Translations under genes and position numbers: made by a program
Shown here: in pieces, positions 17,548-26,457 of the stretch
How the letters are laid out: each line of letters starts with the position of its first letter
Position numbering within the stretch: position 1 is the stretch's first letter
Origin: Winogradskyella bathintestinalis
GTDB lineage: Bacteria; Bacteroidota; Bacteroidia; Flavobacteriales; Flavobacteriaceae
Assembly (NCBI RefSeq): GCF_030407435.1
Contig: NZ_JASDDK010000004.1
Location: forward strand, 248,001-312,000
DNA length: 64,000 nucleotides
Direction: 5' to 3'
The notes under the pieces: generated by a model
The model's input: the letters and a program-made list of their open reading frames with translations, nothing else
Told to the model about the DNA's origin: nothing
The model's database searches: none

Positions 17548-18393
17548 ATGAAACTTATCAGATTTGGAAAAAAAGGTTTTGAAAGGCCAGGCATAGAGAT
17601 TAATGGCAAAAGATTAGACTGCTCGGGTCATTTTGAGGATTGGAACCATGATTTTTTTCAAAATAATGGCATTTCAAAATTAAAAAAGCTGTATTCTGAG
17701 ATTGGTAATCAGCTTCCTGAAGTTGAGATTTCAACTCGTATGGGAAGTCCTATTGCGAGACCAGGAATGATTATGTGTATTGGGTTAAACTTTTCCGATC
17801 ATGCTGCTGAAGCAGGATTACCTTTACCTGAAGAACCAATTCTTTTTATGAAAGCTACAAATACGCTTTCTGGCCCAAACGATGCTATTGCAATACCTCC
17901 GAAGAGTACTAAAACAGATTGGGAAGTAGAACTTGGAATCGTTATTAGTAAAGATTGCTATCACTTAAAGAATGAAACCGAAGGAGAGAACCATATAGCT
18001 GGCTACACCTTGGTTCATGATGTCTCTGAGCGCGAATTTCAAATAGAACGCGGAGGACAATGGGTAAAAGGCAAGTCGTGTCCAGGATTTAGCCCTGTAG
18101 GTCCTTATTTGGTATTAAAAGAAGATATTGATGATGTATTAAATTTAGGAATGCAATTGTCTGTTAATGGAAAATCAATGCAAAATGGAAACACAAAATT
18201 CATGGTTTTTAAGCCTGATTATGTTGTTTATTATTTATCGCAATTCATGCAATTAGAAGCTGGAGATTTAATTTCTACAGGAACACCTCGTGGTGTTGGC
18301 CTAGGCTTTAAACCACCTATTTATTTAAAAAGAGGTGATGAAGTTATTCTATCTATTGATCAACTTGGAACTCAAAAACAACAATTTATTTAA
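17548..18393 (+). CDS. Fumarylacetoacetate hydrolase family (2,4-diketo-3-deoxy-aldonate hydrolase candidate)
   Basis: This 281-residue cytoplasmic enzyme has the FAH fold: CIGLNFSDHAAEAGLPLPEE, LFMKATN, a metal-ligand region DWEVELGIVI and GDLISTGTPRGVG. The NFSDHAAEAGLP stretch is like 2,4-didehydro-3-deoxy-L-rhamnonate or -L-fuconate hydrolases, which split the diketo acid into pyruvate and lactate. The next gene, an SDR starting 1 bp after this stop, would make that diketo acid. Together they are the last two steps of a non-phosphorylative sugar route. The exact sugar is not certain. Confidence 0.88.
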   Translation: MKLIRFGKKGFERPGIEINGKRLDCSGHFEDWNHDFFQNNGISKLKKLYSEIGNQLPEVEISTRMGSPIARPGMIMCIGLNFSDHAAEAGLPLPEEPILFMKATNTLSGPNDAIAIPPKSTKTDWEVELGIVISKDCYHLKNETEGENHIAGYTLVHDVSEREFQIERGGQWVKGKSCPGFSPVGPYLVLKEDIDDVLNLGMQLSVNGKSMQNGNTKFMVFKPDYVVYYLSQFMQLEAGDLISTGTPRGVGLGFKPPIYLKRGDEVILSIDQLGTQKQQFI

Positions 18394-18394
18394 T

Positions 18395-19171
18395 ATGATA
18401 GACTTAACGGGAAAAGTAGCTGTTATAACCGGAGGTGGTAAAGGTATAGGAGAAAGTGTTAGTCAAATTTTATCAAAACAAGGTGCCGTAGTTCATATTT
18501 TAGAAATTGACAAAGAAAGTGGTAATCGTGTTGCAGAAGATATAAATGCACAATCAAGAAAAGCTTTTTTCCATTATTGCGATTTAACTAAGCATGATGC
18601 CGTTGGAATCATTTTTCAAGAGATTTTTAAAGTCTCTGGTCACATAGATATCTTGGTAAATAATGCCGGGATTGCACATATTGGAAATGTTGAAGCGACA
18701 TCACCTGAAGATATGGATCGCTTATACAACGTAAATATAAAAAGCGTATATAGCTGTCTGCATTTTGGAGTACCCTTGATGAAAAAATCTGGTGGAGGTG
18801 CTATAGTAAATATGGCTTCGGTAGCATCATTGGTTGGTCTTGCAGATCGTTTTGCATATTCAATGACTAAAGGTGCAATTTACTCATTAACTTTTTCCAT
18901 AGCCAAAGATTACATCAATGACAACATACGCTGTAATGCTGTTGGTCCTGGTAGGGTTCACACCCCTTTTGTAGACAATTACATATCTCAAAACTACCCT
19001 GGACAAGAAGCTGAAACATTTGAAAAACTATCAAAAACACAGCCAATTGGCAGGATGGGTAAACCAACCGAAATAGCTAATTTAATTGCTTATCTATGTT
19101 CTGATGAAGCTGCTTTTATTACTGGAAGTTATTATTCTATTGATGGAGGATTTTTAACCTTGAATACCTAA
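18395..19171 (+). CDS. SDR dehydrogenase (2-keto-3-deoxy-aldonate dehydrogenase candidate)
   Basis: This 258-residue classical short-chain dehydrogenase has a Rossmann TGGGKGIGES (13-22), NNAG, catalytic Ser in NMASVAS, YSMTK with catalytic Tyr/Lys, and a C-terminal GSYYSIDGGF. The start is set at the ATG at 18395 (MIDLTGK), 1 bp after the FAH stop; an earlier in-frame ATG inside the FAH gene would add residues outside the fold. The RFAYSMTKGAI and DNIRCNAVGPGRV blocks resemble 2-keto-3-deoxy-L-fuconate dehydrogenases, which fits coupling to the FAH hydrolase. Confidence 0.88.
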   Translation: MIDLTGKVAVITGGGKGIGESVSQILSKQGAVVHILEIDKESGNRVAEDINAQSRKAFFHYCDLTKHDAVGIIFQEIFKVSGHIDILVNNAGIAHIGNVEATSPEDMDRLYNVNIKSVYSCLHFGVPLMKKSGGGAIVNMASVASLVGLADRFAYSMTKGAIYSLTFSIAKDYINDNIRCNAVGPGRVHTPFVDNYISQNYPGQEAETFEKLSKTQPIGRMGKPTEIANLIAYLCSDEAAFITGSYYSIDGGFLTLNT

Positions 19172-19206
19172 GCAAATCAAAAAGGTTTTATTTAAAACGA
19201 GTAGCC

Positions 19207-19953
19207 TTAATTACCTCCGATATGTATACCTAACCCACCGTCAACTCTAAAGGATTGCCCTGTTATAGAACCGGCATTATCACTTGCTAAAAATCCGATA
19301 AGTGCCGCAACTTCTTCCGGAGGACAAATACGTTTAGTTAAATGCATATCAATACACTCTTGGTATACTTTTTCTGGATTATCACTCTCCTTAATAGCGT
19401 TTCTAAGCATTGGAGTATCGACTGTCCCTGGGCAAACCGCCACACATCTTATGTTAGGAGCATAATCTACAGCAATGCTTCGGGTTAAACCCAACATTGC
19501 TGTTTTAGATGTGGTGTAGGGAGCCACTTTTTGCTGTGTAATAAACGCCTGAACACTTGACACATTAACCACAACTCCTTTACCTTTTTTTAGCATCGAT
19601 GGAATTGTATATTTTGCACACAAAAAAGCACTTTTGAGATTGACATTCATAACCAAATCCCATTCCTCTTCAGTCGTTTCTGTAATGGTTGAATATCTTT
19701 GAATTCCTGCATTATTAATTAATACATCTATCTCTCCAACACTTTCTATTGCTTTTTGTATAGTTTCTTTTACGTTTTTCGAATTTGAAACATCACAATT
19801 AAACATACTTAACTGGGCATTCTCTAAACTCAATTCACTTAAGGCCGTTTTATCTATATCTAAAGCAATAACATTATCTCCATTGTTTAGAAAATAATTA
19901 ACGCATGCTTTTCCTATTCCTTTTGCTGCTCCTGTAATTACTATGTTTTTCAT
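19207..19953 (-). CDS. SDR dehydrogenase (sugar 1-dehydrogenase candidate)
   Basis: This 248-residue short-chain dehydrogenase has TGAAKGIGKA, NNAGIQR, VNVSSVQAF (catalytic Ser), YTTSK (Tyr/Lys) and a C-terminal TGQSFRVDGGLG. It is convergent with the other SDR (35-bp gap). It is downstream of the lactonase, mutarotase-like and UxuA-like genes on the same strand. In such clusters an SDR of this type oxidises the free aldose to its lactone; this step assignment is inferred from context only. Confidence 0.82.
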   Translation of the reverse strand: MKNIVITGAAKGIGKACVNYFLNNGDNVIALDIDKTALSELSLENAQLSMFNCDVSNSKNVKETIQKAIESVGEIDVLINNAGIQRYSTITETTEEEWDLVMNVNLKSAFLCAKYTIPSMLKKGKGVVVNVSSVQAFITQQKVAPYTTSKTAMLGLTRSIAVDYAPNIRCVAVCPGTVDTPMLRNAIKESDNPEKVYQECIDMHLTKRICPPEEVAALIGFLASDNAGSITGQSFRVDGGLGIHIGGN

Positions 19954-20046
19954 GTGTTTATATTTAATATTTTTCTATGGTCACATGCTGTTCGCTATTA
20001 ATCATTCCTTTGAGTGACAAAATCTTGAACATGCTCGTTTCATACT

Positions 20047-20919
20047 TTACGCTTTAAATCTTGGCTCAATTTGTCCTGCTATTTCTGTTTCAAATGCAAA
20101 ACAGCGACCTGCCAATGGGTTTATTTCTTTTTCTTCTTTTGATAGGTTCAAATTTGATGTTGTAATTACTAAGGTTTTTAAATCATCTCCGGCAAAACAA
20201 CAACTTGTGGTATGCAATACTGGCACCTCAATATCTTTTACCCAAATTCCGTTAGCATCAAAATGACTGACTTTACTACCCAACCACATCGCCACCCAAA
20301 ACCCACCGTCAGCATCCACACACATTCCATCTGGATATTCATCTTTTTCCCATTGAATATGAAGCCTTCTATTGGATATGTTACCCGTTTCAATGTCATA
20401 ATCATAGGCATACATTAGATTTCGAAATGTATCAATCATATAATATGTTTTTTTATCTGGACTCCACCCCATACCGTTGGTGATATATATATTTTCTTCT
20501 AAACAATTCCAACTCATATCTTGATGCAAACAATAAAGTTTACCTGTGGGATTAGCTCCATCATACTCCATTGTACCTGCAAAAAATCGTCCTTTGGGAT
20601 CGATGGCACCATCATTCATTCGTCTTTCCTTCACTTCTATTTCTGGTGAATTCTCAATTAATTCAAGTTTTTTTAAGGGCTCATCAAAAAAACCAAAACC
20701 ATCTCGTACTCCGACCACAATTTTTCCATTCTCACATAATGCCATCACACCTAGTTCCTGACCAACAGAAAATTCTTCAGAAACTCCCGTTTCCCAATCT
20801 ACTTTATAGTAAGATCCTCTAAGCAAATCAACACAATAAAACTTCTTTTCAATGGGATCCCAAATAGGACCTTCCCCATGTTCTGGTTTTATATCAAAAA
20901 TAGGTTTAGCTATATTCAT
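20047..20919 (-). CDS. SMP-30/gluconolactonase-family sugar lactonase
   Basis: This 290-residue beta-propeller has the SMP-30 metal-site residues: E16 (GEGP), N102 with D103 (RMNDGAIDPKG), N148 (ITNGMGWSPD) and D197 (PDGMCVDADGG). It would open an aldonolactone to the aldonate in the cytoplasm. It is 3 bp downstream of the DUF4432 gene and shares its operon with the UxuA-like dehydratase. No signal peptide is seen. Confidence 0.92.
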   Translation of the reverse strand: MNIAKPIFDIKPEHGEGPIWDPIEKKFYCVDLLRGSYYKVDWETGVSEEFSVGQELGVMALCENGKIVVGVRDGFGFFDEPLKKLELIENSPEIEVKERRMNDGAIDPKGRFFAGTMEYDGANPTGKLYCLHQDMSWNCLEENIYITNGMGWSPDKKTYYMIDTFRNLMYAYDYDIETGNISNRRLHIQWEKDEYPDGMCVDADGGFWVAMWLGSKVSHFDANGIWVKDIEVPVLHTTSCCFAGDDLKTLVITTSNLNLSKEEKEINPLAGRCFAFETEIAGQIEPRFKA

Positions 20920-20922
20920 AAT

Positions 20923-21930
20923 TCAATGTGAGCAATTTGTAGTTAATGATGTTTTAATAACTTGACGCGGTTTTAATTTTAACCAGTCCGATTCCATAAG
21001 ATCTAGACTAGGATTAGCAATCCAATTTGATGTCCAAGGCTCTAATGCTACAGCGTACGTTTTCCCCCACCAAGGAGAATCTTGCACGGCAAAACGCTCT
21101 TGCCAATACCATAATGATTTAAATATCGCTTTATCCCAATTCATAGAAAAAGACATTAAATCAGTTTTTATAGTATAAAACGCCTCGTCTTTAAATTGAC
21201 TTAAATAGGCCAAATCACTAAATTTGTGGGCATCAGATTTCAAAATATTTTGAGCATCAATTTTATTGTTTTGAAGATCTTTTACCAATGGCCAATCTTG
21301 AATTTCTCCTGGCTTAAAAAGTCGATTTTCCGGCATTGCTTCTTCAGCAAAAAACTTAGTCGCACTCGTATCAATCGTTGCTCCTTCTGACAAAAAAGGC
21401 AAGCCAAATGCTATATGATGTCCCCACATAAGATGCAAAAACGTTTCAGACTCGTTGGTCAATGTTTCATCAATAAACAATTCTGAACTCCCTTTTTTCA
21501 GGGTTAATATTTTTTCAATAAGTATTGGAAAACGAAGTGGTCTTGTCCAAAGTTTTACACTAACTTCATCGTCTGAAGTATTCAAAATTTCATACTCCCA
21601 AGGAATTAACGATACTTCACCATGTTGTCCTAATTCTGCTCCTCGGTAATTTATGGGTGCGCTATTTGGTAAAATCTCTTGCCAACCACCATAGTAATAA
21701 TCTTCAAACTGAGTCCCTGTATTTCTGATTTGTGAAAAAACTTGATTAGGATTAATGATATCCTTATTCAACCTCAGCATTAAATCAATACCAACAGGTT
21801 TGTATTCAAATTGAAAAATATCACTTCCACGACCAGCTAAGATTCCGATTTTTAGAAATTCATTTTCCATGAAAATCGTTGTCATTCCATTGATATTACC
21901 CTTATCATTTATGGTACAAATCTTACTCAT
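20923..21930 (-). CDS. DUF4432 aldose-1-epimerase-like protein
   Basis: This 335-residue beta-sandwich protein has the galactose-mutarotase-like pattern of DUF4432: IDETLTNESE, WGHHIAFGLPFL, and WYWQERFAVQDSPWWGK with a C-terminal LEPWTS. It probably equilibrates sugar anomers so that the dehydrogenase gets its preferred form. Its start overlaps the UxuA-like stop by 4 bp and its stop is 3 bp before the lactonase start. Confidence 0.8.
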   Translation of the reverse strand: MSKICTINDKGNINGMTTIFMENEFLKIGILAGRGSDIFQFEYKPVGIDLMLRLNKDIINPNQVFSQIRNTGTQFEDYYYGGWQEILPNSAPINYRGAELGQHGEVSLIPWEYEILNTSDDEVSVKLWTRPLRFPILIEKILTLKKGSSELFIDETLTNESETFLHLMWGHHIAFGLPFLSEGATIDTSATKFFAEEAMPENRLFKPGEIQDWPLVKDLQNNKIDAQNILKSDAHKFSDLAYLSQFKDEAFYTIKTDLMSFSMNWDKAIFKSLWYWQERFAVQDSPWWGKTYAVALEPWTSNWIANPSLDLMESDWLKLKPRQVIKTSLTTNCSH

Positions 21931-22991
21931 ACAGTATCAATTAAAGCCTTCATATAGCCTAAAGCGTAAGCCATACTTGCATGCCAAGGCGCACCGCAAC
22001 TCATTTCAGGACTGTGATCTGGGATTAAAACACCATTGTAATTATTCTTTTTCAGGATCCGAATTGCTTCAGCCATATTCAAATCTCCTTCATCTACAAA
22101 AACTTCTCTGTAATTAGGGACTTTTCCTTTTACGTTTCTAAAATGAATGTATCCAATATTTCCTGCCTTAGAATGTTTATCTAAAGTTTCTAACACATTT
22201 CCTTCTTTCATTTCTTGTAGTGTACCCATGCAAAATTCAAAACCATTGCTAGGACTTTTAGAAACTTCTAGTAATTTTTCATATTCAGAAATGCTATGAA
22301 ATAACCGTGCAGATTTTCGCATTTCAGGTACTGGAGGATCATCAGGATGTGCAACCATACGCACACCATTTTCTTCAGCAACTGGTAATATTTCATTTAG
22401 AAACCAACTAAATCGGTCCCACATTTCTTCTCTTGAAATAGGGTTTATATCTGTTTTTTCTACATCAGTATCATAATTCATGTTCCACACCATTCCTTGT
22501 TTAATGGGTTCATGAATATTTATATCTTTTTCATTAAACCCAACAGTCATAGCATTTCCGCGCCCATATGGTTTATTTGTCCAACCCCAAACTCCAGCAA
22601 TACTAAAGTAATATCCGATAAGAGGAATTCCTGCTTTACCAATATTTGCTACCATATATTTAAGGTCACTCATTTGAGCATCTCGTTTCGGTCCGTTTAA
22701 TAAAATATCAAACCAATGAGATGGGTCAAAATTTTCGATAGCCTCCCAAGCAAGCCCATGCGATTCTATTTCAGACTTTAGCCGTTTTAGCTCATCTAAT
22801 TCCCACAATTTTCCTTGATTTTTTGTAGTTCCCCAACCGTTCAAATAGTTTTCAGAAAGTGTAGGATTTGAACCCCCTTTTATGTAATCAACTAACTGAA
22901 CAACTAGGTGAGTTGCACCTGCTTGTTTGGCAAAATTAAAGTTGTCTTTATTTAATAAACTTTTGTATAATCCAAGTCCTAATTTGGGCAT
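21927..22991 (-). CDS. Mannonate dehydratase (UxuA)-family aldonate dehydratase
   Basis: This 354-residue xylose-isomerase-like TIM barrel has the UxuA metal ligands: H215 (MVAHPDDPP), C254 (FCMGT), H283 (IHFRNVKG) and D326/H327 (PDHSPEM). UxuA turns D-mannonate into 2-keto-3-deoxygluconate. Here it is the only dehydratase in a cluster that otherwise looks like an L-fucose/L-rhamnose-type oxidative route, which usually uses an enolase-superfamily dehydratase. It may act on a 6-deoxyaldonate or on mannonate itself. It is first gene of its operon, divergent from the beta-propeller lipoprotein. Confidence 0.88.
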   Translation of the reverse strand: MPKLGLGLYKSLLNKDNFNFAKQAGATHLVVQLVDYIKGGSNPTLSENYLNGWGTTKNQGKLWELDELKRLKSEIESHGLAWEAIENFDPSHWFDILLNGPKRDAQMSDLKYMVANIGKAGIPLIGYYFSIAGVWGWTNKPYGRGNAMTVGFNEKDINIHEPIKQGMVWNMNYDTDVEKTDINPISREEMWDRFSWFLNEILPVAEENGVRMVAHPDDPPVPEMRKSARLFHSISEYEKLLEVSKSPSNGFEFCMGTLQEMKEGNVLETLDKHSKAGNIGYIHFRNVKGKVPNYREVFVDEGDLNMAEAIRILKKNNYNGVLIPDHSPEMSCGAPWHASMAYALGYMKALIDTV

Positions 22992-23046
22992 GTTTTATTG
23001 GTTTAGATTGATAATAAATCGTATTTTAGAGTCTTATAAAACCCTC

Positions 23047-24144
23047 ATGAAATATACGTTTTTTATTTTACTTTTCTCATTGTTCACGCTACTTAACTGT
23101 AAAAATAGTTCGACTTTAAAAAATGAGAAAACTGAAAATTTATCCCAGTGTAAAGATCCACAAATAGAAAGCATTCCGAATAAATATTTTGATTCACTTT
23201 TTACAAGAAAATCTGATGGTTGGACAGGAGGAGATGCCACGTATTCTATTGCCTTAAATGACTCCACAAACCTATGGATATTTGGAGATACTTTTTTAGG
23301 AAAAGTACATCATGATAAAAGTCGGGATTCAACAGAATCTATGATTAATAATACCCTTGTAATTCAGAAAAATAACAGTTTCGAAACACTATACGGAGGC
23401 ACAACTGAAAATCCGGAATCATTCTTAAAACCTAAAGAAAATAATTGGTGGTATTGGCCAGGACATGGTCAGATTTATAATAATACTTTACAACTCGTAA
23501 TGTTTGCATTAGGAAAACCAGATGAAGACATTGGTATTGGATTTGAATATAAAGCCATTGATTTGGTAACACTGTCACTTCCTGATTTAAAAGTTATTTC
23601 GACCCAAAGACGTTTGCCTTTTACCGGCACAAATTATGGTGCTTTTCTATTACAAGAAAATGGGTATACTTATATCTATGGTGCAAGGCGCGAAGTGAAT
23701 GCTAAATATTTACATGTCGCCAGAGTAAAAGGTACGGATATTTCGCAACCATGGGAATACCTTTCCAAAGATGACCAATGGACCAATTCTTATAACAATA
23801 GCAAACCTTTATTTGAAAGCGTAGCTGAACAATTCAGCATTTTCAAAAGAAAAGATCAGTACTTTTTAATGACTCAAAATTATAATTTAGATCCGGAATT
23901 ATTTTTATACTCAAGCCCAAATTTATTAGGGCCATTTGCTAATCAACAAACCCTGTATTGCACACCTGAGACCAAAGGAAATATTATTACATACAACGCT
24001 TTTGTACATGAGCAATTTTCTACAGAAGACAATTTGCTTATTTCTTACAATATTAACAGTTTAAAATTTGAAGATGTATTCTCTAATGCAGACAACTACA
24101 GACCTCGTTTTGTAAATGTTACTGGATGGAATACTACTAAATAA
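23047..24144 (+). CDS. DUF4185/DUF5005-like beta-propeller lipoprotein, copy 2
   Basis: I set the start at the ATG at 23047 (MKYTFFILLFSLF), giving 365 residues with a lipobox LLNC; the upstream in-frame ATG would overlap the divergent dehydratase gene by 65 bp and bury the signal peptide. The pattern GWTGGDATYSI, LWIFGDTFLG (near residue 80), WWYWPGHGQI, YIYGARRE and YRPRFVNV marks a five-bladed propeller like putative glycosidases of the DUF4185/DUF5005 type. It is 9 bp before a paralogue on the same strand. Confidence 0.7.
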   Translation: MKYTFFILLFSLFTLLNCKNSSTLKNEKTENLSQCKDPQIESIPNKYFDSLFTRKSDGWTGGDATYSIALNDSTNLWIFGDTFLGKVHHDKSRDSTESMINNTLVIQKNNSFETLYGGTTENPESFLKPKENNWWYWPGHGQIYNNTLQLVMFALGKPDEDIGIGFEYKAIDLVTLSLPDLKVISTQRRLPFTGTNYGAFLLQENGYTYIYGARREVNAKYLHVARVKGTDISQPWEYLSKDDQWTNSYNNSKPLFESVAEQFSIFKRKDQYFLMTQNYNLDPELFLYSSPNLLGPFANQQTLYCTPETKGNIITYNAFVHEQFSTEDNLLISYNINSLKFEDVFSNADNYRPRFVNVTGWNTTK

Positions 24145-24153
24145 ACAATTATT

Positions 24154-25341
24154 ATGAAAAATCTAAATTATATTATTATTGCACTGTTCACCTTATTTTT
24201 AGGATGTAAAAATTCTGAAAAAAATAAGGCACCGCAACCTAAAAGTGATCTAACCTTTACTGCAGAAGCGGCACCAGAATGGACATCTTTAATGGAACGA
24301 ACGTCGGGTTGGTTTGGTGCTGACGGTATTTTCTCTATTCCATTAGATGGAAAGGAAACCCAAAACGTAAAAGACAAAAAGACGCTTTTTATTTTTAGTG
24401 ATACCTATATTGGAGAGGTTGAAAATGGTGTGCCTAAAGCTGGACATGTTATGGTAAACAATACTACAGCATGGATGACAGGAAATGAGCCCATAAAATC
24501 TAAAATTGATTTTGAATTTAATACCGATAATAACGGCATACCAAAATCCTACTTTATACCAAATAATTCACTCGCAAAAGACAAGGAGTATTATTGGTTA
24601 GGGGATGGATTTATTAATCAAGAAAAAAATAATGCTTTATATATTTTTGCTTATCACGTTCACAAAACAGGTCCGAATGTTTTTGATTTTGAGCAGACCA
24701 ATATTAGTTTATTAAAAATAGAGAACCCAACCAAGGAAGGGATTAAGACACAAATTCAAGTACCAACCACATTAGGATTTATTCATGAAGCCTCTCAAAA
24801 ACGAACCTTTTTTGGTTCTGGTATTTTTGTAAACACCAAAGCAGCTAATGCACCAAACCCTGATGGGTATGTTTATATTTATGGAATAATAGAAGGCTCT
24901 AAATCTTTAGTTGCCGCAAGAACATTACCTAAAAATATTGAGAATTTTGATTTGTATACTTTCTGGAATGGTTCGTCTTGGGTAAAGGATAAACAACAAA
25001 TTGTCTCAATATCAGATGGAGTATCAAACGAACTAAGTGTAACGCCTACAGGTGATGGTCGTTATTTACTAACATATCAAGTATTGGGAATTTCGGATAA
25101 AATAGGAATTCAAGTAGGAGAAAGTCCTGTTGGACCCTTTGGAAAACTTAATGAAGTTTATACAACTCCTGAATACGCAGATAAAAATTTACTCCCTTAT
25201 AATGCTAAAGCACATTATCATTTATCAAAACCTGGTGAGTTACTAATTAGTTATAACACGATTACTTTTGATTTTTGGGAAGACATTAAAAAGGATGCAA
25301 CCATTTATCACCCAAGATTTATTAAAGTAAAATATGAATAA
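24154..25341 (+). CDS. DUF4185/DUF5005-like beta-propeller lipoprotein, copy 3
   Basis: This 395-residue lipoprotein has lipobox LFLGC. It shares with its upstream neighbour SGWFGADGIFSI, LFIFSDTYIGEV (near residue 81), YYWLGDGF, YVYIYGIIEGSK and YHPRFIKV, so the pair arose by tandem duplication. It is a probable surface or periplasmic glycan-active protein. The gene ends 36 bp before a 20-bp-stem bidirectional terminator. Confidence 0.7.
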   Translation: MKNLNYIIIALFTLFLGCKNSEKNKAPQPKSDLTFTAEAAPEWTSLMERTSGWFGADGIFSIPLDGKETQNVKDKKTLFIFSDTYIGEVENGVPKAGHVMVNNTTAWMTGNEPIKSKIDFEFNTDNNGIPKSYFIPNNSLAKDKEYYWLGDGFINQEKNNALYIFAYHVHKTGPNVFDFEQTNISLLKIENPTKEGIKTQIQVPTTLGFIHEASQKRTFFGSGIFVNTKAANAPNPDGYVYIYGIIEGSKSLVAARTLPKNIENFDLYTFWNGSSWVKDKQQIVSISDGVSNELSVTPTGDGRYLLTYQVLGISDKIGIQVGESPVGPFGKLNEVYTTPEYADKNLLPYNAKAHYHLSKPGELLISYNTITFDFWEDIKKDATIYHPRFIKVKYE

Positions 25342-25377
25342 AGTGTAAGGAAAAGTAAGTCTTTTTTTGAGTTATTG

Positions 25378-25423
25378 TATAAATGAATCTATTTAGTAAT
25401 ACAACTAAATAGATTCATTTATA
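25378..25423. terminator. Bidirectional hairpin terminator
   Basis: A perfect 20-bp inverted repeat (25378-25397 / 25404-25423) with a 6-base loop lies between convergent genes ending at 25341 (+) and 25442 (-). The AT-only flanks supply T-runs in both directions. Confidence 0.8.
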
Positions 25424-25441
25424 CAGACATTAAAGTTTTAA

Positions 25442-26446
25442 TTATTTCGGAAAATTCATCTTCTTTTCCAATGCTTTAAAACGCTCCGTATTTCTAATTG
25501 GATCATACCAATGTTCTATTTGCATAAAAAGTAAAAACCAAGATTTTTCTTCATATGCTTGCTCCAATAATGTCATGGCTTCATCATTTTCACCAATTCC
25601 TAAATGAATAAAAGCACGTTGACAAGCTGGTAGATAATGCGTTTTAGCTGCTTCAGCATAATAATCTGCCATTTCTTTACCCAACTTATATTCACCAGCT
25701 TCCCCTAAAGCATGACCTAATCCTCCACCTACTTCAACAGTTCCATCGGATAATTCAAAAGCTTTAAAATAGGTTTCTAATGATTCATCATGTTCTTCTA
25801 ACCCATTATAAGCCATTCCTAACCAATCCAAAGTCCAAGGTGATAACGAATCCTTTTCAAGTGATTTATACATTAATGGTTTCATTTTTTCATACTCTTC
25901 CAAAAAGTAAAAAATAGAGGCGCGACCAATTAAAAAATCACCTTTTTCATCCATTTCGTAAACCTTGTCAGATTGTGCAACACCTTCTTCAATACGTTTT
26001 GTAGCCATCAGATAAAGTGTGTACCAATGCCTTGCTGATAAATTTGAAGGATCTATTTCTAACGATTTTTTGAATGCTTTTTCTGAAGCCTCCCAGTTAG
26101 AATCCATAAAATTGAGTACGCCTGAAATCTCTTGCACGCGAGAGTGTAATGAATCTAACTCGTATGCTTTTTTAAGTGCTGAATGCGCTTCAGGAATAGT
26201 TTGTGCTCTAGACATAAAACCATAAGCAAAAATTATAATATTGCGTTCAGCTATACCAACATAACTGTTAACATCTGTAGAATCTTTTGCTACCTGTTCT
26301 TTAAAGTATTTAATCTGTGTAAGATGATCATCTCTATGTTTGGCGCCAAAAGACGCTAAAACATCCTTATCTAAAGTATATTCCTTCTTTGTTTCACAGG
26401 TTAATAAAGTAGTTACACAACATAAAGTAATTATAATTTTTTTCAT
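25442..26446 (-). CDS. TPR-repeat lipoprotein
   Basis: This 334-residue protein has a signal peptide and a lipobox-like LLTC. Tandem TPR helices cover about 50-320 (for example EASEKAFKKSLEIDPSNLSA and DESLETYFKAFELSDG). It lies 11 bp downstream of the sugar porter stop on the same strand. TPR lipoproteins are frequent in Bacteroidota glycan loci as scaffolds; no catalytic motif is visible, so the function is unknown. Confidence 0.8.
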   Translation of the reverse strand: MKKIIITLCCVTTLLTCETKKEYTLDKDVLASFGAKHRDDHLTQIKYFKEQVAKDSTDVNSYVGIAERNIIIFAYGFMSRAQTIPEAHSALKKAYELDSLHSRVQEISGVLNFMDSNWEASEKAFKKSLEIDPSNLSARHWYTLYLMATKRIEEGVAQSDKVYEMDEKGDFLIGRASIFYFLEEYEKMKPLMYKSLEKDSLSPWTLDWLGMAYNGLEEHDESLETYFKAFELSDGTVEVGGGLGHALGEAGEYKLGKEMADYYAEAAKTHYLPACQRAFIHLGIGENDEAMTLLEQAYEEKSWFLLFMQIEHWYDPIRNTERFKALEKKMNFPK

Positions 26447-26457
26447 AACGAATCGTT

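Noticed and set aside
18335..18394. Upstream start of the first SDR
   Set aside because: It lies within the FAH coding region; the ATG right after the FAH stop gives a normal SDR N-terminus.
22927..23046. Upstream start of the propeller lipoprotein
   Set aside because: It overlaps the divergent dehydratase gene and would hide the signal peptide and lipobox that begin at 23047.
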